From: CAYNYF01 sp964401385
GTDB taxonomy: Bacteria > Planctomycetota > Phycisphaerae > SM23-33
Reading direction: 5' to 3'
Assembly (NCBI GenBank): GCA_964401385.1
Contig: CAYNYF010000062.1
Location: 1 to 25,418, forward strand
DNA: 25,418 nucleotides
Of this stretch, positions 15,763 to 22,353 are shown piece after piece (positions within the stretch are counted from its first letter, which is position 1; each line of letters starts with the position of its first letter). The notes under the pieces are model-generated. The model did no database searches. It was not told where the DNA came from and saw only the letters and a program-made list of their open reading frames with translations. The position numbers were made by a program, and so were the translations under genes.

Positions 15763-16656
15763 GTGGCCCGCGAGAAGATCAAGGTCCTCTTCGACACCGA
15801 CATCGGTTCCGACATCGACGACGCGGTGGCGCTGGCGTACCTGGTAAGCCAGCAGCGCTGCGAGCTGCTGGGGGTGACGACGGTCACCGGCGAGCCGGAA
15901 AAGCGGGCGGAGATGGCCTCGGCCATCTGCCGCAACGCCGGCAAGCCGGAGGTGCCCATCCACGCCGGCTGCCCCGAGGCCCTGCTGATCGAGATGCGCC
16001 AGAAGCTTTCCCCCCAGGCCGCCGCCCTGGGAAGCTGGGACCGCCGGCGCGACTTTCCGGCCAACACGGCCGTGGAGTTCCTGCGCCAGACCATCCGCGC
16101 CCATCCCGGCGAGGTGACGCTGCTGACGGTTGGGCCGCTGACCAACGCCGGCCTGCTGTTCGCGACCGATCCGGAGATCCCCGGCCTGCTGAAGCAGATG
16201 GTGCTGATGTGCGGCAGGTTCTTCGGCTCGATGGGCGGGGAGTGGAACGCCATTGGCGATCCGCACGCGACGGCCATTGTCTACGGCGGGGGCTGCCAGG
16301 CGCGCCCGCCGCGGCACGTCAGCTACGGCCTGGACGTCACCAACAGGTGCCGCATGCCCGCCGACGAGTGCCGCAAGCGATTCGCCGCCAACGCCCTCGC
16401 CCCCGTGCGCGACTTCGCCGAGGTCTGGTTCGAGCACGGACGGGAGCAGATCACGTTTCACGACCCGCTCGCGGCCGCGTGCATCTTCCAGCCGGACCTG
16501 TGCCAGTACCGCCAGGGCAAGGTCACCGTCTCCCTGGCCGAGCCGACCATGGGCTGGACGGTCTTCTCCGGCCGCGGCGACGACAAGCCACACACCGTCG
16601 CCGCCGAGGTCGATCCGGAGAGGTTCTTCGAGCACTACTTCGCCGTGGTGAAGTGA
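15763..16656 (+). CDS. Nucleoside hydrolase (IunH family)
   Basis: A 297-residue cytoplasmic hydrolase expected to cleave the N-glycosidic bond of ribonucleosides to base plus ribose. The GTG at 15763 is supported by AAGGAG 5-6 nt upstream. The family's calcium-binding aspartate cluster is present at the N-terminus, 'FDTDIGSDIDDAVAL' (D11, D13, D17, D19/D20), though Ile replaces the Pro of the usual DTDPG. Other family segments are 'VTLLTVGPLTNAGLL', 'MGGEWNAIGDPHA' (family usually has N-x-x-x-D-P-x-A here) and 'TFHDPLAAACIF' with the conserved His-Asp. Base specificity cannot be read. It lies 18 nt after ilvN and is probably read through from the ilv promoter, without an obvious metabolic link. 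Confidence 0.92.
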   Translation: MAREKIKVLFDTDIGSDIDDAVALAYLVSQQRCELLGVTTVTGEPEKRAEMASAICRNAGKPEVPIHAGCPEALLIEMRQKLSPQAAALGSWDRRRDFPANTAVEFLRQTIRAHPGEVTLLTVGPLTNAGLLFATDPEIPGLLKQMVLMCGRFFGSMGGEWNAIGDPHATAIVYGGGCQARPPRHVSYGLDVTNRCRMPADECRKRFAANALAPVRDFAEVWFEHGREQITFHDPLAAACIFQPDLCQYRQGKVTVSLAEPTMGWTVFSGRGDDKPHTVAAEVDPERFFEHYFAVVK

Positions 16657-16721
16657 CCGCAAAGCGATCCCGGCGGGCGTCATGCGGGGGTCGGCTTGCT
16701 GCGGCGGATCTACCCATATCC

Positions 16722-16802
16722 GGTGAGACCACGAATTAGAGCGAATTGCGCGAACGAACAGATGCGAAGACTTTGTTGCAACTCGTGAAATTCGTGGACA
16801 CC
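16722..16802. repeat. Intergenic inverted-repeat element, second member
   Basis: About 81 bp with left end GGTGAGACCACGAATT and right end AATTCGTGGACACC (reverse complement GGTGTCCACGAATT). The sequence GAGACCACGAATTA is shared exactly with the element at 4861-4972, while the interior differs. AT-rich and non-coding; it lies between the nucleoside hydrolase and tRNA-Thr. The 379-nt gap 16657-17035 holds only this, the tRNA and its possible promoter. Confidence 0.65.
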
Positions 16803-16875
16803 CGCTGAAGCAGAGCTGGGACTGTCAACTTCGCCCGTGCCGCCTGATCCTTCCCCCGGCCGGGCGCAAGAGAAA

Positions 16876-16947
16876 AGCCGACCAAGGGATTCGAACCCTC
16901 AACCCCGGCTTTACGAAAGCCGTGCTCTACCGTTGAGCTAGGTCGGC
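16876..16947 (-). tRNA. tRNA-Thr (anticodon CGT)
   Basis: Reading the minus strand, a full cloverleaf folds: acceptor GCCGACC/GGTCGGC, D stem GCTC/GAGC, anticodon stem CGGCT/AGCCG with loop TTCGTAA (anticodon CGT, reads ACG), five-nt variable loop, T stem GAGGG/CCCTT with loop TTCGAAT, discriminator T. No CCA is encoded. All stems pair, with a single G-T in the T stem. The next minus-strand sequence begins TTTTCTCTT. Confidence 0.96.
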
Positions 16948-16967
16948 GCGCGTACTCCAGCAGTTCA

Positions 16968-16996
16968 TATTTATCATTATCGGCGCTTGCGGGCAA
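16968..16996 (-). promoter_or_regulatory. Possible promoter of tRNA-Thr
   Basis: Minus-strand TTGCCC (plus-strand 16991-16996) and TAAATA (plus-strand 16968-16973) with a 17-nt spacer, about 20 nt upstream of the tRNA 5' end. The region is locally AT-rich, but both boxes are imperfect. Confidence 0.35.
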
Positions 16997-17035
16997 GGGG
17001 TTTTGTGTTGCGGCCCGCCCGGCCGCCGGCGACGC

Positions 17036-18229
17036 TCAGGAGGCGGTGTCCTCTTCCTCGTGCAGGGCCTTGAGGAACTGCGACTGCCGGACGGCCTCGT
17101 TCTCCCAGGACCGCGCCAGCCGCTCCAGGAACGCCTCGTCATAAGGGACGTACAGGGCCCGCTGGACCGCCTCGTCCAGGGGGCAGCCGCCCTTGATGTG
17201 GGCCAGCATCTCCCGGAACTGCTCCGGCGTCAGGCGGCGGTGGAGGAAGCAGGTCAAACTGAACGCCTCGGCGTAGAAAACGGCCACGTTCTCGGCCTTG
17301 TACCGGTCCATCAGCAGAAGCCTGTCCATCGCGATTTTCCTGTCTCCGGCCACGGCGGCCCCGGCCAGGAGAACGCGCGAGTTGTCCACCTCGGCCTCGG
17401 CCATCATGGCCAGGCCCTCGTTCAGGGCCAGCGGGCAGCGGGCGTCGCCGAACAGCTCCGCCAGCACCAGGTGACACATCTCGTGGGGCAAGATCCGATC
17501 GAGCATGGCCACGTCGAAGTTGCCGTCGTCGTCGCGCTGGGTCAGGTCGATGCGGCGGACGGTCTGGCCGGATGCATCCTGCCGCAGCGTGAACGACCCG
17601 CCCGACCACTCGGCGGCGCTGACGGCGTGCTTGCGGTACTCGGCCACGTCCGCCCAGACGTAGATGCTGACGGCGTGCGGATAATCCTGCCCGAACAGGA
17701 TGATGCGGCAGATCCGGCGCAGGGCGACCTCGGCTTGGCTGCCCACGAGTTTGGCCAGCGAGGCGTTGTATGCCCGGATGACGAAGTGCTCGGTGGATTC
17801 GGTGTATTGGAGGGAATCGACCTCCGCCAACTCGGCCCGCCGCTGTCTCGACAGCAGCTTCGAGGCCGGCACGGGTCGCGGCGGCGGGCCGAAGGCCATG
17901 CGGCATTGTCGGATGCGATCCATCGCGTACGTCCGCTCGGCCGGGTCGCGGCACAGGGCGAGAAACTGCCGGTACGCCTCCAGTGCCTGGCGATGTCGCC
18001 CCTGCCGCTGCCGGGCGGCGGCCACGACGATCCACGCCCGCCAGGCGCCGTCCCGCTCGGAGCCGACCACCCCGGCGGCGACGGCCTCGGCCCGAACGGG
18101 GTCGCTTTCCGCCAGGGCGGAAAGGGCGTCCTGGATGCGATCCGTCGTCGTCAGCCCGCCGATGCCGGCCGCCAGCGCCAGCCCGCCGACCAACAGACCC
18201 GTCGCCAGGATGGCTGTCCTACTTGCCAT
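17036..18229 (-). CDS. Secreted or membrane-anchored HExxH metallopeptidase (peptidase MA type)
   Basis: A 397-residue protein with an N-terminal hydrophobic segment (about residues 6-24), a short helical region reminiscent of one or two TPRs (about 30-100), and a zinc-peptidase domain. The site 'ILPHEMCHLVLAEL' holds HExxH with H249, E250 and H253; 'CPLALNEGLAMMAE' provides E271 as third ligand, 17 residues after H253, the gluzincin/peptidase MA spacing. The protein is probably an active zinc endopeptidase outside the cytoplasm; its substrate is unknown. The start overlaps the end of the upstream gene by 11 nt, so the two are translationally coupled and likely act together. Confidence 0.82.
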   Translation of the reverse strand: MASRTAILATGLLVGGLALAAGIGGLTTTDRIQDALSALAESDPVRAEAVAAGVVGSERDGAWRAWIVVAAARQRQGRHRQALEAYRQFLALCRDPAERTYAMDRIRQCRMAFGPPPRPVPASKLLSRQRRAELAEVDSLQYTESTEHFVIRAYNASLAKLVGSQAEVALRRICRIILFGQDYPHAVSIYVWADVAEYRKHAVSAAEWSGGSFTLRQDASGQTVRRIDLTQRDDDGNFDVAMLDRILPHEMCHLVLAELFGDARCPLALNEGLAMMAEAEVDNSRVLLAGAAVAGDRKIAMDRLLLMDRYKAENVAVFYAEAFSLTCFLHRRLTPEQFREMLAHIKGGCPLDEAVQRALYVPYDEAFLERLARSWENEAVRQSQFLKALHEEEDTAS

Positions 18230-19472
18230 GAAGCTCCTGCATCAGGATCTCGCGCAGGGCGTTGACCCCTTGCAGCCGGTGGGTCGCGTCCGTGATCTCC
18301 AGCACCAGCTCCCGCTCGAACGGGCTGGCCAGTTGCAGGATCGCGTTCAGGTCCGAGCGCACGCGATTCAACGCCCGCACCATTCCAACGATCAGCTCGC
18401 CGTATTGTGCCGGCGTCAGGTCGCGCTTGCCCAGCTCGGCCTTGAGGGCGTCGTACTTGCCGGCCTCGACGTTCATGCTCTTGGTGATCATGGCGATCCG
18501 CCGCCGCACGATCTCCACGCGATAGCTGTGGGCGATGCCGGGCACGATGGCGTCGGCCTTGTCGAAATGCTTTTCGGCCAGCGCGTACTTGACCTTGGCG
18601 GCCTCCGGCTCGGTCAGCTCCAGCTTCTTGGCCTCGTCCATCACCGCCCGGGCGGCCTTGATGGCGTCCTTGGCGCACGCCCGCAGGCCGGCGGCCAGCA
18701 CCGGCGGGCGCGCCAGCGACGCCGGGCCCGACGCCACCGCCGGGCCGGGCCCGTCCAGCACCATGGCCACGGGCGGATACGGCTCGGACATCACGTACAT
18801 GCCGTCCGCGTGCTTCTTCAGCAGCTCGGCGACGGCGGCGTAGCGAATCGAGTCCGGCGGGGTGGACCTGCCGGCCAGCAGCTCGAAGCTCTTTCTGGCC
18901 TGCTCGAAGCGCCGCGACCGGAGCTGGCTGTGCCCGCGGATGTGCAGGATCAGCAGCCTTTGCTTGCTCTCCTTGGCCACCTCCTCCAGCGCCGGCAGCA
19001 ACTGATTCAACAGCACCTCGTACTTGCCCGCCTCCAGCTTGCCCTGGGCGACTTGCAGCGCCGCCGGCAGGGCCAGCCACTTGCCGTCGTCGCGGACCTG
19101 GCCCAGCATCTTGCGGGCGCCGGCGTGATCGCCATCCAGCTGAACCACCTCCCGGAGCAGCTCGTTGGATTGCTTGGACAGGTCGTTGTCGGCGGCCCAG
19201 ACGGCGAGCTGGAAAACGGCGTCGGGATCGCTGCGGTCGATCAGCGCCAGTTGCGTCTCGAGCTGCTGGGCCGGGGTGGGGCCGCGCTGGATGCTGGTCA
19301 CTTCCGAGGCGGGGAAGCTGATGGTTCCGTAGGCGTGCTCGATGACGACCTTGTCCTCGGACAGCGTTACGATTCCGTCGAAGCTTCGACCGTCCTTGAG
19401 GACGACGTGGTCGCCGCCGGCCGATACCGCCCACACTGCCATGATGAGCCAGGCTAAGACCGCTCGCCTCAT
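18219..19472 (-). CDS. Secreted hypothetical protein, helical repeats
   Basis: A 417-residue protein of unknown function. Residues 1-20 are a signal peptide (AVLAWLIMAVWAVSAGG). Residues about 21-65 form a small beta-rich module ('VVLKDGRSFDGIVTLSEDKV' then 'YGTISFPASEVTSIQRG'), a module I associate with planctomycete secreted proteins. The rest is alpha-helical with TPR-like spacing (about 80-220) and a long Ala/Lys/Glu-rich helix region (about 260-400). GGAGA precedes the ATG. It lies upstream of the metallopeptidase gene with 11-nt overlap, so it may be its partner or scaffold; that is inference from gene order only. Confidence 0.75.
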   Translation of the reverse strand: MRRAVLAWLIMAVWAVSAGGDHVVLKDGRSFDGIVTLSEDKVVIEHAYGTISFPASEVTSIQRGPTPAQQLETQLALIDRSDPDAVFQLAVWAADNDLSKQSNELLREVVQLDGDHAGARKMLGQVRDDGKWLALPAALQVAQGKLEAGKYEVLLNQLLPALEEVAKESKQRLLILHIRGHSQLRSRRFEQARKSFELLAGRSTPPDSIRYAAVAELLKKHADGMYVMSEPYPPVAMVLDGPGPAVASGPASLARPPVLAAGLRACAKDAIKAARAVMDEAKKLELTEPEAAKVKYALAEKHFDKADAIVPGIAHSYRVEIVRRRIAMITKSMNVEAGKYDALKAELGKRDLTPAQYGELIVGMVRALNRVRSDLNAILQLASPFERELVLEITDATHRLQGVNALREILMQELHGK

Positions 19473-19728
19473 GGGTTCTCCAGCGCCGTTGCGATCGTGG
19501 TTCCGACCGACCGCAGATAGTTTACCATAGGCACCCGGGCCGACGCAGGGTTTTCCAGACTAATTCTCCCGCGGGGCCGGCCAGGGGGACAGTCATGAAA
19601 AGATTTTTTCAGACGTCGCCGGAGCGAACCTTGATGCGGCCCCAACCGTAACAGACAGAGTACAAGAAATTTGCGGAGCGTTGACTTCCGGGCGGGTGCC
19701 GGAGTCGCATATTGGTCGCTGATTGTTG

Positions 19729-19758
19729 TTGAAATCGCAATTCCGCTTCCGGTATAAT
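19729..19758 (+). promoter_or_regulatory. sigma70-type promoter in the gene-free stretch
   Basis: TTGAAA (19729-19734), 18-nt spacer, perfect TATAAT (19753-19758). The predicted start is near 19765. The first supported gene downstream is the HicB-like gene at 20171, leaving about 400 nt of untranslated RNA. Confidence 0.6.
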
Positions 19759-20089
19759 CATGACGAACATTTCCGGCGGCGAAGCTTCTTGGGTAGTTCA
19801 TTCAACACGCCGCTGAGATACGGAGTTGTGCTGACGGGCATTGGGTAGTCATGGAAGGCGCTAGATCTTTGTTAGTTCCTTCCTCAGTTGTGCGGTGAGT
19901 GTCTGTTCGGGCCGCGTTAGGGCCGGGGATGGACCGCGCAGTTACAGGATGTGCGCGGGCCGGAGCTCTGGCTGGAGGTGGTGGGGCGTGGGGCCTCGTA
20001 GCGTTTCACCGGCTCGGACAGTCGGCGTCAGACGAGTGCTGAGACTCGTCTCAGGGCTGGCCGACGAGTGGCAAGGTGGTTCTTGCGGG

Positions 20090-20103
20090 TCAAACATTAT
20101 TGC
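20090..20103. repeat. Third copy of the 14-bp repeat core
   Basis: TCAAACATTATTGC, identical to 5091-5104 and one base different from 21681-21694. The GC-rich tandem units are absent here. It lies about 55 nt upstream of the HicB-like Shine-Dalgarno. Confidence 0.6.
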
Positions 20104-20170
20104 AGGAGAAAGGTCGAGTCGACACGGAGGGCGCGGCCGAGATTGAGGAGTGCATGGAAGGAGGCATGGC

Positions 20171-20371
20171 ATGAGAGTTTGTGTCCGGATTCGACAAGAC
20201 GAAAGAGGCGGCTTTGTCGCCAGTTGTCCGTCGCTGCCGGGCTGCATCACCGTCGGGCAGACGGAGCAGCAAGCCAGAGAGAGCCTGCAAAAGGCGATTC
20301 GCGGCTACCTGGCCAGCGTCAACAACTTCGTTCCCGAGCACATCCATCAGGTGCTGGAGTCTCGGGCCTGA
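20171..20371 (+). CDS. HicB-like antitoxin domain protein, orphan
   Basis: A 66-residue protein. ATG 20171 is preceded by AAGGAGG (20158-20164) at ideal spacing, so the GTG at 20150 is not needed. The sequence fits the small HicB/UPF0150 fold: 'VRIRQDERGGFVASCPSLPGC' (beta-beta with the conserved 'GG-F-A-C-P-LPGC' stretch), then 'GQTEQQARESLQKAIRGYLAS' (helix). In HicAB systems this domain neutralises the HicA mRNA interferase, but no HicA-like gene (about 60-80 residues with the GSH motif) lies on either side, and there is no C-terminal DNA-binding domain. It may be a solitary HicB-like regulator or a remnant. A strong terminator follows. Confidence 0.8.
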   Translation: MRVCVRIRQDERGGFVASCPSLPGCITVGQTEQQARESLQKAIRGYLASVNNFVPEHIHQVLESRA

Positions 20372-20396
20372 GGCCTTGAATGCGCTGTTTTTCCTG

Positions 20397-20430
20397 GAAG
20401 GCTAGGGGAGGGTAAGCCTTCTTTTTTTTT
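20397..20430 (+). terminator. Intrinsic terminator after the HicB-like gene
   Basis: A perfect 7-bp stem GAAGGCT/AGCCTTC (20397-20403, 20415-20421) with an 11-nt purine-rich loop is followed directly by nine T (20422-20430). This is the clearest terminator in the window. Confidence 0.88.
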
Positions 20431-20594
20431 GCGCGGGGGCTCGTGCGATTCTCGGATTTCTGACCCCATGAAACCGCGGCCGGGCCCTTTGTCGCCGCGT
20501 AGGGCGCCGGCGGGACCCTCTCCGCCCGATCGGCCTGGCGCTCCCGGCGGGTTTCAGGTTTTCCTCTCCGGAATGCATCTTTGTGGCGCCCAAG

Positions 20595-20622
20595 TTGAAA
20601 CGGCGCGGGTGCGGTACATAAG
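20595..20622 (+). promoter_or_regulatory. Possible promoter of the superoxide reductase-ferritin operon
   Basis: TTGAAA (20595-20600), 16-nt spacer, CATAAG (20617-20622). The -35 is good and the -10 matches four of six. It leaves a leader of about 110 nt to the ATG at 20738. The rest of the 366-nt gap (20372-20737) holds only the preceding terminator; no PerR- or Fur-like operator was recognised. Confidence 0.4.
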
Positions 20623-20737
20623 GTTAAGCGAGCGAATGCTGCCGGCCGATCCGCCAAGGTCGGGCGGGCCCATCCCGGCAGGCGAGGGGCAGTGATACTT
20701 GCCGAGCTCTCTGAGCACTGGCAGAAGGAGAATACAA

Positions 20738-21115
20738 ATGGCCGAGAGACTGCAAGTCTACAAGTGCGATGAGTGCGGCATCATCGTCGAGGCGTTGCAC
20801 GACGGGGCGGGCGAGCTTGTCTGCTGCGGCAAGCCGATGCGGCTCCTGAGGGAGAACAGCGTGGACGCGGCCAGGGAAAAGCACGTCCCCGTCGTCAGCA
20901 GCGGCGCCGGCGGGATCACGGTCAAGGTCGGCAGCGCCCCCCATCCGATGGAGCCCAAGCATTTCATCGAGTGGATCGAGGTCATCGCGGACGGCAAGGT
21001 CTACCGGCAGTTCCTCCAACCGGGCCAGCCGCCCGCGGCGACGTTCAAGGTCGAGGCCGAGCAGGTCACCGCCCGGGAGTACTGCAACCTGCACGGGCTG
21101 TGGAAAGGATCCTAG
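20738..21115 (+). CDS. dfx: Desulfoferrodoxin (superoxide reductase, two iron centres)
   Basis: A 125-residue cytoplasmic enzyme that reduces superoxide to hydrogen peroxide without making oxygen, typical of anaerobes. ATG 20738 has AAGGAG 7 nt upstream. Both iron centres are intact: the N-terminal desulforedoxin-type centre I has C10, C13, C29 and C30; catalytic centre II has H49, H69, H75, C116 and H119. The 'EKHVP' motif supplies the active-site Glu47-Lys48 pair. Length is that of the family (about 125). It heads the defence cluster, 3 nt before the ferritin gene; the rubredoxin at 24621 is the expected electron donor. Confidence 0.97.
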   Translation: MAERLQVYKCDECGIIVEALHDGAGELVCCGKPMRLLRENSVDAAREKHVPVVSSGAGGITVKVGSAPHPMEPKHFIEWIEVIADGKVYRQFLQPGQPPAATFKVEAEQVTAREYCNLHGLWKGS

Positions 21116-21118
21116 CCA

Positions 21119-21613
21119 ATGATCGGCGAGAAGATGCAGAAGGCCCTCAACGGGCAGGTCAACGCGGAGCTGTATTCGGCGTACCTGTACCTGTCGATGG
21201 CAGCGTACCTGGAGTCGGAGAACCTTCGCGGCAGCGCCGGCTGGATGCGCGTCCAGGCCGCCGAGGAGCTCGCCCACGCCATGAAACTTTTCGACCACGT
21301 CGTCGAGCGCGGCGGCCGGGTGAGCCTCAGCGCAATTGAGGCCCCGCCGGATAAGTGGGCCTCGCCGCTGGCCGCGTTCGAGGCGGTCTACGCCCACGAA
21401 CAGAAGGTCACCGGCCTGATTTACAAGCTCGTCGAGACCGCCGCCGTCGAGGGCGACGACGCCGCCGGCGCCTTCCTCCAGTGGTTCGTCAGCGAGCAGG
21501 TGGAGGAGGAGTCCTCGGCCAGCGAGATCGTCCAGAACCTCCAGCGCGTGGGCGGGTCCGCCAACGGGCTGCTCACGCTGGATCAAGAGCTGGGCCGGCG
21601 GAAGGCCGACTAA
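21119..21613 (+). CDS. ftn: Non-haem ferritin
   Basis: A 164-residue subunit of the 24-mer iron-storage shell. The diiron ferroxidase centre is complete: E17 ('NAELYSAYLY'), E50 and H53 ('AAEELAHAM'), E94 ('AHEQKV'), Q127 and E130 ('SEQVEEE'), as in bacterial FtnA. It starts 3 nt after the desulfoferrodoxin stop with AAAGGAT as a possible Shine-Dalgarno overlapping that stop, so the two are co-translated. The pairing is sensible: superoxide reductase makes H2O2, and ferritin consumes H2O2 or O2 while removing Fe(II) that would drive Fenton chemistry. No haem-ligand Met is apparent at the bacterioferritin position, so ferritin rather than bacterioferritin. Confidence 0.95.
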   Translation: MIGEKMQKALNGQVNAELYSAYLYLSMAAYLESENLRGSAGWMRVQAAEELAHAMKLFDHVVERGGRVSLSAIEAPPDKWASPLAAFEAVYAHEQKVTGLIYKLVETAAVEGDDAAGAFLQWFVSEQVEEESSASEIVQNLQRVGGSANGLLTLDQELGRRKAD

Positions 21614-21632
21614 GCTGGTCACAGGAATGTTT

Positions 21633-21705
21633 GCCCGCCTGCCTTCCGCAGGTGGGCAGGGAGGTGGGCAGGTCCACTGTTCAAACATTGTTGCGGTCGG
21701 CTCAG
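21633..21705. repeat. Dispersed repeat, copy 2
   Basis: One GCCCGCCTGCCTTCC (21633-21647), then GCAGGTGGGCAGG and GAGGTGGGCAGG, then a 34-bp core around TCAAACATTGTTGC (21681-21694) that ends GGTCGGCTCAG. CCCGCCTGC (21634-21642) and GCAGGTGGG (21648-21656) pair as a 9-bp stem with loop CTTCC. Fewer tandem units than copy 1. It lies 20 nt after the ferritin stop and could act as its transcript end. Confidence 0.8.
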
Positions 21706-21731
21706 GCGCCGGGGCAGTTACCCCCCGGATC

Positions 21732-21757
21732 CAGCGCGACAATTCGGCGTCGCGCTG
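21732..21757. repeat. Perfect 9-bp hairpin upstream of the ferredoxin gene
   Basis: CAGCGCGAC (21732-21740) and GTCGCGCTG (21749-21757) with an 8-nt loop AATTCGGC. No T-run follows, so it is more likely a regulatory or processing structure than a terminator. The rest of the 287-nt gap 21614-21900 holds the repeat copy and otherwise nothing recognisable. Confidence 0.5.
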
Positions 21758-21900
21758 TGTGACGGGCGGATTGTGCTGGTGGCATGGCAAGCGATGCATT
21801 CTCGGAAACCTGCTGGCCTCCGTGAACTGTCAGGTCCGCAAACAGCTCGCCGAGACGAAGCTGTCCAAGCTGGCCGGCACGTTTTCGAGGGAGTACGCCC

Positions 21901-22353
21901 ATGCTGCGAGAGATCGTCAGGATTGACCAGGACAAGTGCGACGGCTGCGGCCTGTGCGCGACGGCGTGCGCCGAAGGGGCGATCGAGATCGTCGACGGCA
22001 AGGCGCGCCTGGTGAGCGAGTCCTACTGCGACGGGCTGGGCGCCTGCCTGGGCGAGTGTCCGCGCGGGGCGATCACCATCGAGCGCCGCCGCCCAGCCCG
22101 TTCGATTCCGAGGCGGTCCAGAAGCACCGCCAAGAGGCGGCGCCGGCGCCGCCCTTGCCCTGCGGCTGCCCCGGCGCGATGGCCAGGCAGACCAGGCCGC
22201 GAATCGCCCCGGCCGAGGCGGACGCCGGCGGGCCGGCGAGGTGGTCGGCGAATCGCCGGCCGAAAGGAAGCCGGCGACGGCATAGTCGCGGGCTTAGTTT
22301 GGAAAGGAAGCCACAGTGACGATGTTCTGCTACCAATGCGAACAGACGGGTAA
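21901..22353 (+). CDS. Two-cluster [4Fe-4S] ferredoxin, apparent frameshift in C-terminal part
   Basis: A small electron carrier with two [4Fe-4S] motifs within the first 62 residues: 'CDGCGLCATACAEGA' and 'CDGLGACLGECPRGA', the second having the C-x4-C-x3-C spacing of a family I know from sulfate reducers and other anaerobes, often beside hybrid-cluster protein genes. After 'ITIERR' the open frame turns Arg/Pro-rich and loses family likeness. The -1 frame from about 22085 instead reads 'FDSEAVQKHRQEAAPAPPLP' then 'CGCPGAMARQ', which is the family's normal continuation with its CxCPG segment. So either one base is missing in this assembly or the gene is frameshifted. The continuous frame overlaps hcp by 38 nt, whereas the -1 frame stops at 22319, right at the hcp start. 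Confidence 0.8.
   Translation: MLREIVRIDQDKCDGCGLCATACAEGAIEIVDGKARLVSESYCDGLGACLGECPRGAITIERRRPARSIPRRSRSTAKRRRRRRPCPAAAPARWPGRPGRESPRPRRTPAGRRGGRRIAGRKEAGDGIVAGLVWKGSHSDDVLLPMRTDG

Larger units (their letters stand above)
19473..20170. other. 698-nt stretch without a recognisable gene
   Basis: Open frames here (for example 19469-19801 minus, 19895-20146 plus) look like chance GC-rich frames, with no domain, Shine-Dalgarno or family resemblance. What can be seen is a near-consensus promoter (19729-19758), a 7-bp hairpin AGACGAG/CTCGTCT (20030-20051), and a copy of the 14-bp repeat core at 20090-20103. I tested the sequence by eye against tmRNA, RNase P, SRP and 6S RNA hallmarks and did not find them. 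Confidence 0.6.

Noticed and set aside
16736..16996. 86-residue minus-strand open frame
   Set aside because: It runs through the tRNA-Thr gene and the inverted-repeat element, so it is not a protein gene.
19895..20146. 83-residue plus-strand open frame in the gene-free stretch
   Set aside because: No Shine-Dalgarno, Arg/Gly/Ser-rich chance composition, no recognisable domain, and it runs into the HicB-like ribosome binding region.
19765..20160. tmRNA, RNase P, SRP or 6S RNA
   Set aside because: None of the conserved cores I know for these RNAs could be found by eye; left as an unassigned transcript candidate.
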